From assembly GCA_030696695.1 (NCBI GenBank), contig JAUYRP010000034.1, positions 496,001 through 560,000 on the forward strand: a DNA stretch of 64,000 nt, given 5' to 3'. The notes under the pieces are model-generated. The model searched no databases. It saw only the letters and a list, made by a program, of their open reading frames with translations, and was not told the origin of the DNA. Positions 49,372-57,387 of the stretch are shown in pieces. This stretch comes from Methylophilus sp. (GTDB taxonomy: Bacteria > Pseudomonadota > Gammaproteobacteria > Burkholderiales > Methylophilaceae). The stretch's first letter is position 1. Each line of letters opens with the position of its first letter. Both the position numbers and the translations under genes were made by a program.

Positions 49372-49403
49372 TTAATAAAGAGACCCATGGGTCCCTGTAT
49401 TAA
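49372..49403. promoter_or_regulatory. palindrome upstream of the HEPN-like gene
   Basis: A nearly perfect 32-base palindrome with outer arms TTAATA/TATTAA and centre GACCCATGGGTC. It sits 20 bases upstream of the HEPN-like gene start on the minus strand, where an operator or terminator would be expected. Confidence 0.45.
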
Positions 49404-49526
49404 TATTTTGATTGATAATGTTTTTCATTAAAAACTGTTTAAATTCATTTGGTTAAATTTTGGTTCCTGCATACTAACCAATAGATAACGGTGATGCAAC
49501 CATTGTCGCTCTCGCGCGACTTGCGA

Positions 49527-49560
49527 CCCTATTTCTTTTGCTTAGCCAAAAGAAATAGGG
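49527..49560. repeat. 14-bp inverted repeat, left hairpin of the island
   Basis: Perfect complementarity CCCTATTTCTTTTG with CAAAAGAAATAGGG across a six-base loop. It is followed by purine-rich GGAAAGAAAAGGC and CTACCCC. Its stem core is related to that of the hairpin at 50065-50099. Confidence 0.75.
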
Positions 49561-50064
49561 GAAAGAAAAGGCTACCCCACCGCCGCTTTATCCTTCGGTC
49601 TTAGCGCCGCATCTGCGTGGTGACTGCGGAACTCACGCTTTCAGCGCTCAGACAGTCCTCGTCACCTTGCATCTGCCGCTCAAGCCTCAGGCGCGGCAAA
49701 GGGGTTTTTAAAAGCAAACCATATGAGCACGTCAGATTAGGTTTATATGCTGGTGCTTTCAACCCCTTACATCACCCTGACAACTAAGACTGCACAAGCA
49801 GTCTGTTGCGGTGTAGGCTAACCTTTAGGTTAAGCGAAGCGGCCGCAACCAATAGCGGAAATAAAATAAGAAGAAGGCGAGCACTTGTTTGAATCCCGCA
49901 GTGGCTTGTGGCGTTTGCAAGCCACTAGGTTGAGTTGCGCAGCCGCTTATTTTGTTGAGCAACGCAAGGAAGCCGTTAGGGCGTCTCAACCGACTTAGTG
50001 CTATAGCACTTAGCGAGGTTGGGGACGACCCTTGCGGTTGAGATGTGGGGTGCCGTTTTCTTGG

Positions 50065-50099
50065 GTTACTTTCTTTTCAGGCAGTTAAAAGAAAGTAAC
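50065..50099. repeat. 13-bp inverted repeat, right hairpin of the island
   Basis: GTTACTTTCTTTT pairs perfectly with AAAAGAAAGTAAC around CAGGCAGTT. It is followed at once by the TGTCGGG/CCCGACA hairpin and by GCTACCCC, which recalls CTACCCC beside the left hairpin. Confidence 0.7.
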
Positions 50100-50195
50100 T
50101 AGCTGTCGGGCTACCCCCGACATGCAATCTATCAAGCTGAATTTTCTTTGTAATCAGAACTCATATGATTACATTTTTGAAATCAAGATAACGTC

Positions 50196-50897
50196 ATGTT
50201 TTTAATTAACGCTTTTACTTGGCTTTTACTGATACTCAATATCAGCGCTTCATGGGCTGATACCAATCTCTACCAACAATTCCCACCTACCGCCGAGGGC
50301 ACTGGCAAAGTCTACATGGGTCGTGAAATCGCACATGTCATGGGTTATCAAGGTGCTGCTTGGTTAGAACGTGAAAACCGTGAAAAAGAAGAACGAACAG
50401 ATTTGCTCATCCAGTCACTCAATTTAAAAGCAGGGATGACCATTGCCGACATTGGCGCGGGCACTGGTTATTTGTCTAGAAAAATGGCAGCTCGTGTCAC
50501 TAATACTGGCACTGTATACGCTGTAGATGTACAGCCAGAAATGATAGGAAAGCTCAAAGCGGCCTCTAGGCAGTTCACCAACATCAAGCCAGTATTATCC
50601 AAAGAGGAAGATATTCAGTTGCCTGCCAATAGCGTAGATTTAGCCATCATGGTGGATGTGTACCATGAGTTGGCCTACCCATACGAAGTGATACAAAGCA
50701 TATTAAAAACACTCAAACCTAACGGCCAGTTGGTATTGGTCGAGTACCGGGCTGAGGATGATAATGTGCCGATTAAAGCGACGCATAAAATGACTGAAGC
50801 ACAGATTAAAGCTGAGATGGGTGTACACCCACTTACATGGCAAAAGACAATCCGTACCTTGCCCTGGCAGCATGTGGTGATCTTTACCAAGCAGTAA
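50196..50897 (+). CDS. class I SAM-dependent methyltransferase with signal peptide
   Basis: A 233-residue protein with an N-terminal signal peptide (MFLINAFTWLLLILNISASWA) and a class I methyltransferase fold: motif I ADIGAGTGYLSRKMA, the acidic loop AVDVQPEMIG, motif IV NSVDLAIMVDVYHE, and LKPNGQLVLVEY. Both features are clear, which is odd because SAM is cytoplasmic; the segment may be an uncleaved anchor, or the enzyme may work in another place. The substrate is unknown. It lies right after the hairpin island. Confidence 0.85.
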   Translation: MFLINAFTWLLLILNISASWADTNLYQQFPPTAEGTGKVYMGREIAHVMGYQGAAWLERENREKEERTDLLIQSLNLKAGMTIADIGAGTGYLSRKMAARVTNTGTVYAVDVQPEMIGKLKAASRQFTNIKPVLSKEEDIQLPANSVDLAIMVDVYHELAYPYEVIQSILKTLKPNGQLVLVEYRAEDDNVPIKATHKMTEAQIKAEMGVHPLTWQKTIRTLPWQHVVIFTKQ

Positions 50898-51091
50898 ATG
50901 GATTTAATATTGAATACAGTAAGTTAGTGCAGTCACAAAGTGCTATGCATGTAGGAATCGTCTGACAACAATATCAGTATTCACTGATATGCAGTGGTTT
51001 TATTGAGGCAGATAATGCAGCCATACTAAATAGTTTGTGTTACACCTTGTATCGTTACTAAACTTTAATACTTTATAAAAGGAATAATAAA

Positions 51092-51217
51092 ATGAAATTA
51101 ATCAGCACATTTTTAGTTTTAGCTTTTGCATTTACATTGAGCGCTTGCAACACTGTTGAGGGCGCTGGTAAAGATATCCAAAAGGGTGGTGAAGCCATTG
51201 AGGATTCTGCTAAGTAA
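51092..51217 (+). CDS. entericidin-like small lipoprotein
   Basis: A 41-residue lipoprotein of the entericidin A/B family. The signal peptide ends in LSAC with the lipid-anchored Cys at residue 19, followed by NTVEGAGKDIQKGGEAIEDSAK, the family's amphipathic tail. A GGAA ribosome site lies upstream of the ATG. Entericidins are envelope lipoproteins that in E. coli act as a toxin-antidote pair under stress; here only one copy is present. It is the first of two lipoprotein genes. Confidence 0.88.
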   Translation: MKLISTFLVLAFAFTLSACNTVEGAGKDIQKGGEAIEDSAK

Positions 51218-51331
51218 ATAAGTAATTCAACAATCCAACGAGATGATGTCAGCGTATGTGTAGCACGCAGCGTTGTGTAATCTCGTTAAGTAGTTTGTCC
51301 CAAGTAGTACTTTTAAAATAAGGTAAATAAT

Positions 51332-51991
51332 ATGCGCAATAATATAATCGTCGGTTCTTTGGTAGTTGCATTTGCATTAGGCGGATGCGCTAATATGTCA
51401 GAAACCCAAAAAGGTACGGCCAAGGGCGCTGCCATTGGTGCTGGCGTGGGTGCCGTTGTGGGCGCTGTGGCTGGCAAAGGCAAAGGCGCAGCCATTGGCG
51501 CAGTAGTGGGTGCTGGTGCTGGTGCCGTGGCAGGGAATGTGTGGACAAAACGCCAAGAGGAGCAAAAACGCCAAATGGAAGAAGCCACGGCGGGTACTGG
51601 TGTCGCTGTATCGCAAACAGCAGATAATCGTTTGAAATTAGATATTCCAAGTGATATTTCTTTTGCGGTTGGCCGTGCTGATATTCAATCTAACTTTAGA
51701 TCTATTTTGGATACATTTGCCACTAGCTTAAACAACACACCGAACAGTAATGTGACGATTATCGGCCACACCGATAGTACAGGTAGCGATGCAGTGAATA
51801 ATCCGTTGTCTTTAAACCGTGCTGCTAGTGTGCGTGATTACTTGTCAGCACGCGGTGTGTCATCAAATCGTGTTGCGATTGAAGGCCGTGGTTCACGTGA
51901 GCCGATTGCAGCAAACGATACTGCAGCTAACAAAGCTAAAAACCGTCGTGTAGAAATATTTGTAGCAGAGCCTGCACCAGCTGCGCAATAA
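51332..51991 (+). CDS. OmpA-family lipoprotein with glycine zipper
   Basis: A 219-residue outer-membrane lipoprotein (lipobox ALGGCA, Cys 19). A glycine-zipper region with many GxxxG repeats (KGAAIGAGVGAVVGAVAGKGKGAAIG) lies at about residues 30-70. The C-terminal OmpA domain binds peptidoglycan: it has FAVGRADIQSNF, VTIIGHTDSTGSDAVNNPLSLNRAASVRDYL, RVAIEGRGSREPIAAN and NRRVEIFV. It resembles YiaD. A terminator follows. Confidence 0.93.
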   Translation: MRNNIIVGSLVVAFALGGCANMSETQKGTAKGAAIGAGVGAVVGAVAGKGKGAAIGAVVGAGAGAVAGNVWTKRQEEQKRQMEEATAGTGVAVSQTADNRLKLDIPSDISFAVGRADIQSNFRSILDTFATSLNNTPNSNVTIIGHTDSTGSDAVNNPLSLNRAASVRDYLSARGVSSNRVAIEGRGSREPIAANDTAANKAKNRRVEIFVAEPAPAAQ

Positions 51992-52015
51992 ACGACTGAT
52001 TGAATAGTACGAATT

Positions 52016-52039
52016 AAAAAAGGGCCTAGTGCCCTTTTT
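52016..52039 (+). terminator. intrinsic terminator after the OmpA-like gene
   Basis: AAAAAAGGGC and GCCCTTTTT pair around CTAGT, followed by AATTTTTT. It separates the OmpA-like gene from the convergent diguanylate cyclase gene. Confidence 0.85.
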
Positions 52040-52086
52040 AATTTTTTGCGGGTTCCTTTAATGGTTCTGTCTTAAATGGTTGAGGG

Positions 52087-53262
52087 TTAATCAGTGAAGG
52101 AGTCACCAATAAAGCTAAATTGGTTTTTGCCTTTTTTCTTGGAGTAGTACATGGCTGTATCGGCCATCGCGATTAAAGTTTCTTTATGCACCGCATCTTG
52201 CGGAAACCTTGCAATGCCAATACTCACGCCTATTTGAATAGGGTGATGATCGATATTAATTGGCTTGTTGACAGATGCGATGATTCTATTTGCAATCTCG
52301 ATGAGACTTTTTTGGTGATGGTAATAGTTAATCACAATCGCAAACTCGTCCCCACCCAATCTTGCTAAAAAGTCATGTTCTCTTAATTGACCTGTGATGA
52401 TTTTAGCGACCTCTACCAATACACTATCACCAATATTGTGCCCATAAGTATCATTGACCTCTTTAAAGCCATCTAAATCCAAATATATAACCGCATATTG
52501 CAGATTGCGTTGGTGAGCATTGGAGTGAGCGAGTTCAATGTAATGATCAAAGCCTCTGCGATTTGAAAGGTTAGTCAGCATATCGTGCTCAGCTTGATGT
52601 GCGAGCGATTTGGAGGCTTCTTTGGTTTCTAGCATCGCTTCAAATAATTGGATGGTGCGCCTGTAAGAGAAGATGAGGATGCCGACAACGATTAAAACAA
52701 GCATAAGCCCGCAAAAGATAGTTAACTCCAATGCTTGATGGATTTGCTTTTCATACACTTGTCGTTGCTCCAGCAATAACATATCAGCATCGGCTAGTTT
52801 TAGTCTCATTTGGTTCATCACTGCTCGCCCTTTGTCCTTAGTCAGTGTTAAGTGCGATGCATATGAGCCTACGTTAAGTTGCACCTTAATTGATGACTCG
52901 ATCGTATTGAATTTTTCCTCACTTAGTTGCCTAGCCTCCACCATGAGCGGTTTGATATCCGGAAATAATGGAAAATTTTCTGCAATTGCCTGATACGTGT
53001 TTAGCGCCTTTTGTTTGCCTTCGTTATAAGCATTAAAGAACTCCACATTATTGGTCATTAAATAGCCGCGCTGACCAGTTTCTGCTTCTACCATAGCGCT
53101 ACTAAACGTTGCCAATAAATAGCGTTGAGCATCTATATCATCTTTTTTCTGAGAGAGTGTGATGATGTGATAAAAGTTAACGTATAGCCAAAGCATTGAT
53201 ATGCCTAACAAAAAAGAGGCAATCAATAATGGGCGTATCGTATCGGTTTTGTAACTGGCCAT
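52087..53262 (-). CDS. CHASE3-GGDEF diguanylate cyclase
   Basis: A 391-residue membrane sensor that makes c-di-GMP. A first membrane helix is followed by a periplasmic CHASE3 domain (EAETGQRGYLMTNNVEFFNAY), a second helix near residues 185-207, and a GGDEF domain. The active-site motif reads RLGGDEF and the inhibitory RxxD site is present as REHD, five residues before it, so product inhibition is expected. The ATG at 53262 is chosen over a GTG at 53286. Confidence 0.92.
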   Translation of the reverse strand: MASYKTDTIRPLLIASFLLGISMLWLYVNFYHIITLSQKKDDIDAQRYLLATFSSAMVEAETGQRGYLMTNNVEFFNAYNEGKQKALNTYQAIAENFPLFPDIKPLMVEARQLSEEKFNTIESSIKVQLNVGSYASHLTLTKDKGRAVMNQMRLKLADADMLLLEQRQVYEKQIHQALELTIFCGLMLVLIVVGILIFSYRRTIQLFEAMLETKEASKSLAHQAEHDMLTNLSNRRGFDHYIELAHSNAHQRNLQYAVIYLDLDGFKEVNDTYGHNIGDSVLVEVAKIITGQLREHDFLARLGGDEFAIVINYYHHQKSLIEIANRIIASVNKPINIDHHPIQIGVSIGIARFPQDAVHKETLIAMADTAMYYSKKKGKNQFSFIGDSFTD

Positions 53263-53337
53263 ATTGTTGAACGCAGTAACACACACTTTAAAATAGACTT
53301 AAAGTTTAGCTTGTGTGCGAATCAATCAATTGGATAA

Positions 53338-54060
53338 TCAGAATGGTAAAAATACTGCAGTTGCAATACTTTGCGTGATTTTCGAGATCAAGCGCTGAGA
53401 CTTTTCTGCCAGCATAAAAGCAAATAAATCAGTACGCCCGATAATTTTGCCAAACTCGCGCTCAAAGCTGAGATTGCGTTCATGTGCGTTGACTTCGTTA
53501 CTCAGCAGGTAAAGCTCACCAGTTGGCTTGCGGCTGGTGGAAAGTTTCCATGCAGCAATTTCTACATTGCGCGCTACGTTATACAAGCTTTGTGGATGGA
53601 TACTGTCGATGAAGTAAAACTCTTTTTTACTGCCATGTGCTTTTTCTAGCATGGTTTGTAAACCCACAATAAATGGCAATACTCTATCGCCCTGATATTC
53701 AGGATTAAAGCTCAAGTAAATTGCCTCTGTACCTTGCTTGTTTTGTATTGCTTTAAACTGCCAGTGATGCTGCAATTCACCTTCGAATACCCATGCCACC
53801 ATTTTTTCTGGACTGTCAGAAGTGCTTTTGGCTAATTCGTGTGGATTACGCTTATAGAGTTTGAGCATGAGGGTTTTTAAGCTGAGAGTGTTTTCTGCCA
53901 ACTCTACATCGGCCATACGGTCAAAATCGCTTTTCATGAACTGGTTAGCAGAACTTTTTTCCGCACGCTCTGGCATGGGTTTGCCATCGGCCAGTGAGGA
54001 AGGGGTATTTGCGCAGGCGGTAAGAAAAATGAGGAGCGCTACTGTGCCAAATATCTTCAT
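53338..54060 (-). CDS. hypothetical lipoprotein
   Basis: A 240-residue protein that I do not recognise. The N-terminus is a lipoprotein signal with lipobox FLTAC, so Cys 16 is the likely anchor. The mature part has WVFEGELQHHWQFKAIQ, AIYLSFNPEYQGDRVLPFIVGLQTML and a C-terminal helix; it looks globular. It lies 31 bases downstream of phoR on the same strand and may be cotranscribed with it, but no functional link is claimed. Confidence 0.75.
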   Translation of the reverse strand: MKIFGTVALLIFLTACANTPSSLADGKPMPERAEKSSANQFMKSDFDRMADVELAENTLSLKTLMLKLYKRNPHELAKSTSDSPEKMVAWVFEGELQHHWQFKAIQNKQGTEAIYLSFNPEYQGDRVLPFIVGLQTMLEKAHGSKKEFYFIDSIHPQSLYNVARNVEIAAWKLSTSRKPTGELYLLSNEVNAHERNLSFEREFGKIIGRTDLFAFMLAEKSQRLISKITQSIATAVFLPF

Positions 54061-54091
54061 TCAAATAGCGACCTTTAATCAAATGGATGCT

Positions 54092-55408
54092 TTATGCAAA
54101 CAAGGCGACTTGTTTATGTAATATCCTTGATTTTGGAAATACGATGCTGAATGTACTACCAACACTCACTTCGCTTTGTATATGCAAATTAGCCTGGTGA
54201 CGATTCAGAATGTGTTTCACAATCGATAAACCCAAACCTGTGCCGCCGGTTTCACGACTACGGCTACTATCCACGCGATAAAACCGCTCGGTTAAACGGT
54301 CGATATGATGCTGTTCAATACCAATACCTGTATCGCGTACGCTAAATACAGGGTGGCCATCTTGCATGCCCCATGTGATGAAAATTTCACCACCTTTGGG
54401 GGTGTAACGAATCGCATTGCTGACTAAGTTGCTGAATGCACTTTGCAACTCATTTTGTGCGCCGTTCAAGTTAAGGGTAGGGTCTGCCTCTAAATGGATT
54501 TTGTGTTGACCTTGACTCAGTCCTTTGGCATCGTTTTGCACTAACTTCAACATATTGGTCATGTCAATTTCGACATCTTCGGTATTTTTTGAGTTGCTTT
54601 CGATTTGGGACAAAGTCAGCAAATCTTCAATGATGCGGCGCATACGTCCTGTCTGTTCTTGCATCATATTAAAATAAGGTTTAGCGGTTTCAGAAACTTC
54701 ACCTGCCATATCCGAGAGCGTTTCTAAAAAGCCACCAATCACTGTGAGCGGAGTACGCAGTTCATGCGATACGTTGGCAATAAAGTCTCGACGCATCACT
54801 TCGGTTTTTTCAAGGGCAGACACATCGCGACAAATGAGTAGTTTTTGTTTGGTACCAAACGGTATCAGTTGGATTTCTAACGTGACATCAGGATTACGCC
54901 AAGATTTGAGTTTGATGGGTGAACTGTAATCATCAGATTGTAAATAACTCAAGAAATCGCCATTCCGCACTAAATAATTAATGGGCTGACTTTCGTCATG
55001 CTGCTTGTTTAAGCCTAGCTGCTTCTCTGCGGGATCATTAAACCATTCAATTTCATTTTGTGTATTCAGCACAACCACTGCATCTGGCAATGCGCTGGTA
55101 GCATGACGAAACCGCTCAAGTGCCGTGCTTAGCTGACTTTGGCTACGTGAGTGTTTACGGTGCTCTTGATACAACATGGCAAATACATCTTCCCAAATGC
55201 CAGTGCCATTAGGAATGTGATTTAGGATAGGTTTTTGTAGCCACTTGTAGAGTTTATGCAGCCAATAGATATGGCCAATTAGATAAATGAGTGTGCCAAG
55301 ACCAAAGAAAGCTAATGCAGTTTCGGTGTCGTATACCAGCCAAATTAACAGGCAAAATGCCGTTAATGAAAGGAGTAGCCAGAAAGCTTTCCAACGAATA
55401 TCTTGCAA
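54092..55408 (-). CDS. phoR: PhoR-like sensor histidine kinase
   Basis: A 438-residue sensor kinase with two N-terminal membrane helices (about residues 8-45), a PAS domain (PDAVVVLNTQNEIEWFNDPAEKQLG), the phospho-His box ANVSHELRTPLTVIGGFLETL, an N-box in FSNLVSNAIRYTPKGG and G-boxes in RDTGIGIEQHH and GGTGLGLSIVKHIL. PhoR controls the phosphate regulon with PhoB, but no phoB gene is adjacent here. The start is TTG at 55408, with no clear ribosome site. Confidence 0.88.
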   Translation of the reverse strand: MQDIRWKAFWLLLSLTAFCLLIWLVYDTETALAFFGLGTLIYLIGHIYWLHKLYKWLQKPILNHIPNGTGIWEDVFAMLYQEHRKHSRSQSQLSTALERFRHATSALPDAVVVLNTQNEIEWFNDPAEKQLGLNKQHDESQPINYLVRNGDFLSYLQSDDYSSPIKLKSWRNPDVTLEIQLIPFGTKQKLLICRDVSALEKTEVMRRDFIANVSHELRTPLTVIGGFLETLSDMAGEVSETAKPYFNMMQEQTGRMRRIIEDLLTLSQIESNSKNTEDVEIDMTNMLKLVQNDAKGLSQGQHKIHLEADPTLNLNGAQNELQSAFSNLVSNAIRYTPKGGEIFITWGMQDGHPVFSVRDTGIGIEQHHIDRLTERFYRVDSSRSRETGGTGLGLSIVKHILNRHQANLHIQSEVSVGSTFSIVFPKSRILHKQVALFA

Positions 55409-55506
55409 AATTTAAGATTTTCAAAAAAATTGGTGGTTAATTATAACGAGCTTTTATGACAAAGGTGTGGGTACAATTTAATTATTTTACACCGTCATGT
55501 CTACCG

Positions 55507-56607
55507 TTAATCTGCTTTAATTGGTGACATGGCTTCTGTCGTCAGTGGGATTTTTTGATACGGTGTTGCTAATGGCTCACCTATAAAAAGTCCTTGTGTT
55601 GGCCATGCTACACTCTTCCAATAAGACTCAATCAGCGTTTCTCCTGCCAAGTAATGCGATATTAATATCTGTGGATTTGAGAATTTTTGCCAGTAATTGC
55701 AGGGTTCAGACACGGTGCCATAACTGCCAGTTGCGCCTGCCTCTGTCCATTGCGTAATGCGTGACGGATTACTCAATGTTAAATCTCCGCCAAACGAAGT
55801 GAGATGGTCACCTACAGCACCCGGTAAAAAATTGAGGGTATCTAAATGTGAAACAGCGGTTTGCCCCGTAAAGTAAAACATCACGTCACGCTTGTGTTGA
55901 ATATGTTCGGTATTCAGTGTTCTTAAATAGAGCTTGCGTGATTGAACGGTATCTAGATCTTTTGGAAAAAAGCGCTCTCTAGGTTTGCTTCTCGCTGCAT
56001 CTGCTGTTTTTAAAAAATAGGCAGAGCCTTCATTCACGCTAAAGTTACTCAACACCCCTCTGTCTATCAACGCTTTTGCAGCAGGCACTGAATCGGTGGG
56101 AATCAACATGGAAAGTCGAATACCTAAATCACGAAAAGGGTGCAATGACGCACTATTAAAATAGGGACTGGGTTTGCCCACGCCACATAAATCTTCGCAT
56201 TGCGCGGCTTGGTAGCCTAAGGACATGGCAGAGGTGATGCTATTACAACTCACCGCAAACGGTGATGTCCAGACCATCACAATCACTTGGATATCTGCAT
56301 TCAATCGGCTATCTATGGATTGTTTCAATATGGCAAATCGCTCAGGGGAGATGGTGTTTTGAACCTCAGCTGGGATATCTAAGCCAATTAAGTTTTGTGC
56401 AGGAATACTTCTAGCGCTCACGTAGTAGTCCGCCACTTCAATACTTTTCGCATCGTTTTGATTAAATACAACAGCGATGTTTTTAGCGGTAAGTTGTGAT
56501 GGCCTATATATCACAGTGTTACTTAAATCTGCTGCAATACTGGGCAATGAGCATACACAAAACCAGCATAGGACTAGTTGGATTAAATTGAACCTTAATA
56601 ATGTCAT
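55507..56607 (-). CDS. TIGR03790 family secreted protein
   Basis: A 366-residue protein with a signal peptide (cleavage near SIAADL). It contains NIAVVFNQNDAKSIEVADYYVSARSIPAQNLIGLDIP, a proline-rich pattern of the TIGR03790 family, and VIVMVWTSPFAVSCNSITSAMSLGYQA and PTQGLFIGEPLATPYQKI near the end. The family's function is unknown. It is divergent from the SDR gene. Confidence 0.85.
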   Translation of the reverse strand: MTLLRFNLIQLVLCWFCVCSLPSIAADLSNTVIYRPSQLTAKNIAVVFNQNDAKSIEVADYYVSARSIPAQNLIGLDIPAEVQNTISPERFAILKQSIDSRLNADIQVIVMVWTSPFAVSCNSITSAMSLGYQAAQCEDLCGVGKPSPYFNSASLHPFRDLGIRLSMLIPTDSVPAAKALIDRGVLSNFSVNEGSAYFLKTADAARSKPRERFFPKDLDTVQSRKLYLRTLNTEHIQHKRDVMFYFTGQTAVSHLDTLNFLPGAVGDHLTSFGGDLTLSNPSRITQWTEAGATGSYGTVSEPCNYWQKFSNPQILISHYLAGETLIESYWKSVAWPTQGLFIGEPLATPYQKIPLTTEAMSPIKAD

Positions 56608-56681
56608 GGCATTCTAGTAATAGATTAGAATTAGTGCATGATAACTTAGATTATGGTCAATCAAATGACAGAGGCGGAAAC

Positions 56682-57377
56682 ATGAGTAGTGAAAACACCT
56701 TATTGATCACAGGTGCAAACCGCGGAATAGGTTTGGAGTATGTGCGTCAGTATGCAGAGAGTGGTTGGCGCGTGATTGCTTGTTGCCGTGACCCTGAAAG
56801 CGCAAGTGTATTAAATCAGTTAGCCAACAAATTCAGTTGCATTGAAATCTGCAAGCTAGACGTGGCAGATTTTGATCAAATTGAAATGCTGGGTAGGAAA
56901 CTGATAGATCAGCCCATTCATTTGCTCATCAATAATGCAGGCGTCTACCCAGAAAGTAGTTTTCGTAGTATTGATTATGCGCGGTGGATGGATGCATTTA
57001 AGGTCAATACGATGTCTTCACTGAAATTGGCAGAAGTATTTATTCCACATTTAGTGAAAGCTGGAAACGCCAAATTTGTGGCGATGACCAGCAAAATGGG
57101 CAGCATTGAGGATAATAGCAGTGGCGGAGAGTACTTATATCGCACGTCTAAAACGGCATTGAATATGGTGATGAAAAGTCTATCGGTGGATTTGACTAAA
57201 TATGGCGTAGCCGTTGCAGCGCTTCATCCTGGCTGGGTCAAAACAGACATGGGTGGCCCCAATGGTTTGATTGATTCAGAAACCAGCGTAGCAGGTTTGC
57301 GTAAGGTGATCGCGCTTTTGTCATTGAACAATTCAGGCAAGTTTTACGCTTATGATGGAAAAGAAATTCCTTGGTAA
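56682..57377 (+). CDS. short-chain dehydrogenase/reductase
   Basis: A 231-residue classical SDR. It has the cofactor motif TGANRGIGLEY, NNAGVYPESS, and the catalytic tetrad region with Ser in TSKMGS and YxxxK in YRTSKTALN, followed by HPGWVKTDMGG. The substrate is unknown. The ATG at 56682 is preceded by GAGGCGG. The next gene is convergent, starting 10 bases beyond its stop. Confidence 0.92.
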   Translation: MSSENTLLITGANRGIGLEYVRQYAESGWRVIACCRDPESASVLNQLANKFSCIEICKLDVADFDQIEMLGRKLIDQPIHLLINNAGVYPESSFRSIDYARWMDAFKVNTMSSLKLAEVFIPHLVKAGNAKFVAMTSKMGSIEDNSSGGEYLYRTSKTALNMVMKSLSVDLTKYGVAVAALHPGWVKTDMGGPNGLIDSETSVAGLRKVIALLSLNNSGKFYAYDGKEIPW

Positions 57378-57387
57378 GGATGGGGTG

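Larger units (their letters stand above)
49404..50195. other. 792-base non-coding, palindrome-rich island
   Basis: No convincing coding sequence is present. Hairpins found: CCCTATTTCTTTTG/CAAAAGAAATAGGG at 49527-49560 (14 perfect pairs, loop CTTAGC); GTGGCTTG/CAAGCCAC at 49901-49925; AGTGCTATAGCACT at 49997-50010, nested inside TCTCAACCG/CGGTTGAGA at 49984-50043; GTTACTTTCTTTT/AAAAGAAAGTAAC at 50065-50099 (13 pairs); TGTCGGG/CCCGACA at 50104-50122. The G+C is higher than in the flanks. The first and fourth hairpins share the core TTTCTTTT/AAAAGAAA. Possibilities are a dispersed repeat, a MITE-like element or a structured RNA. Confidence 0.6.

Noticed and set aside
49404-50195. A decayed gene or transposon in the gap before the methyltransferase
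   Set aside because: No frame longer than about 60 codons and no transposase-like sequence were seen; the hairpins fit a repeat or RNA better.
51313-51650. Long antisense frames rich in Pro, Ala and Thr opposite the OmpA-like lipoprotein
   Set aside because: They are the antiphase reading of the glycine-zipper repeats; the sense frame has a signal peptide and a complete OmpA domain.
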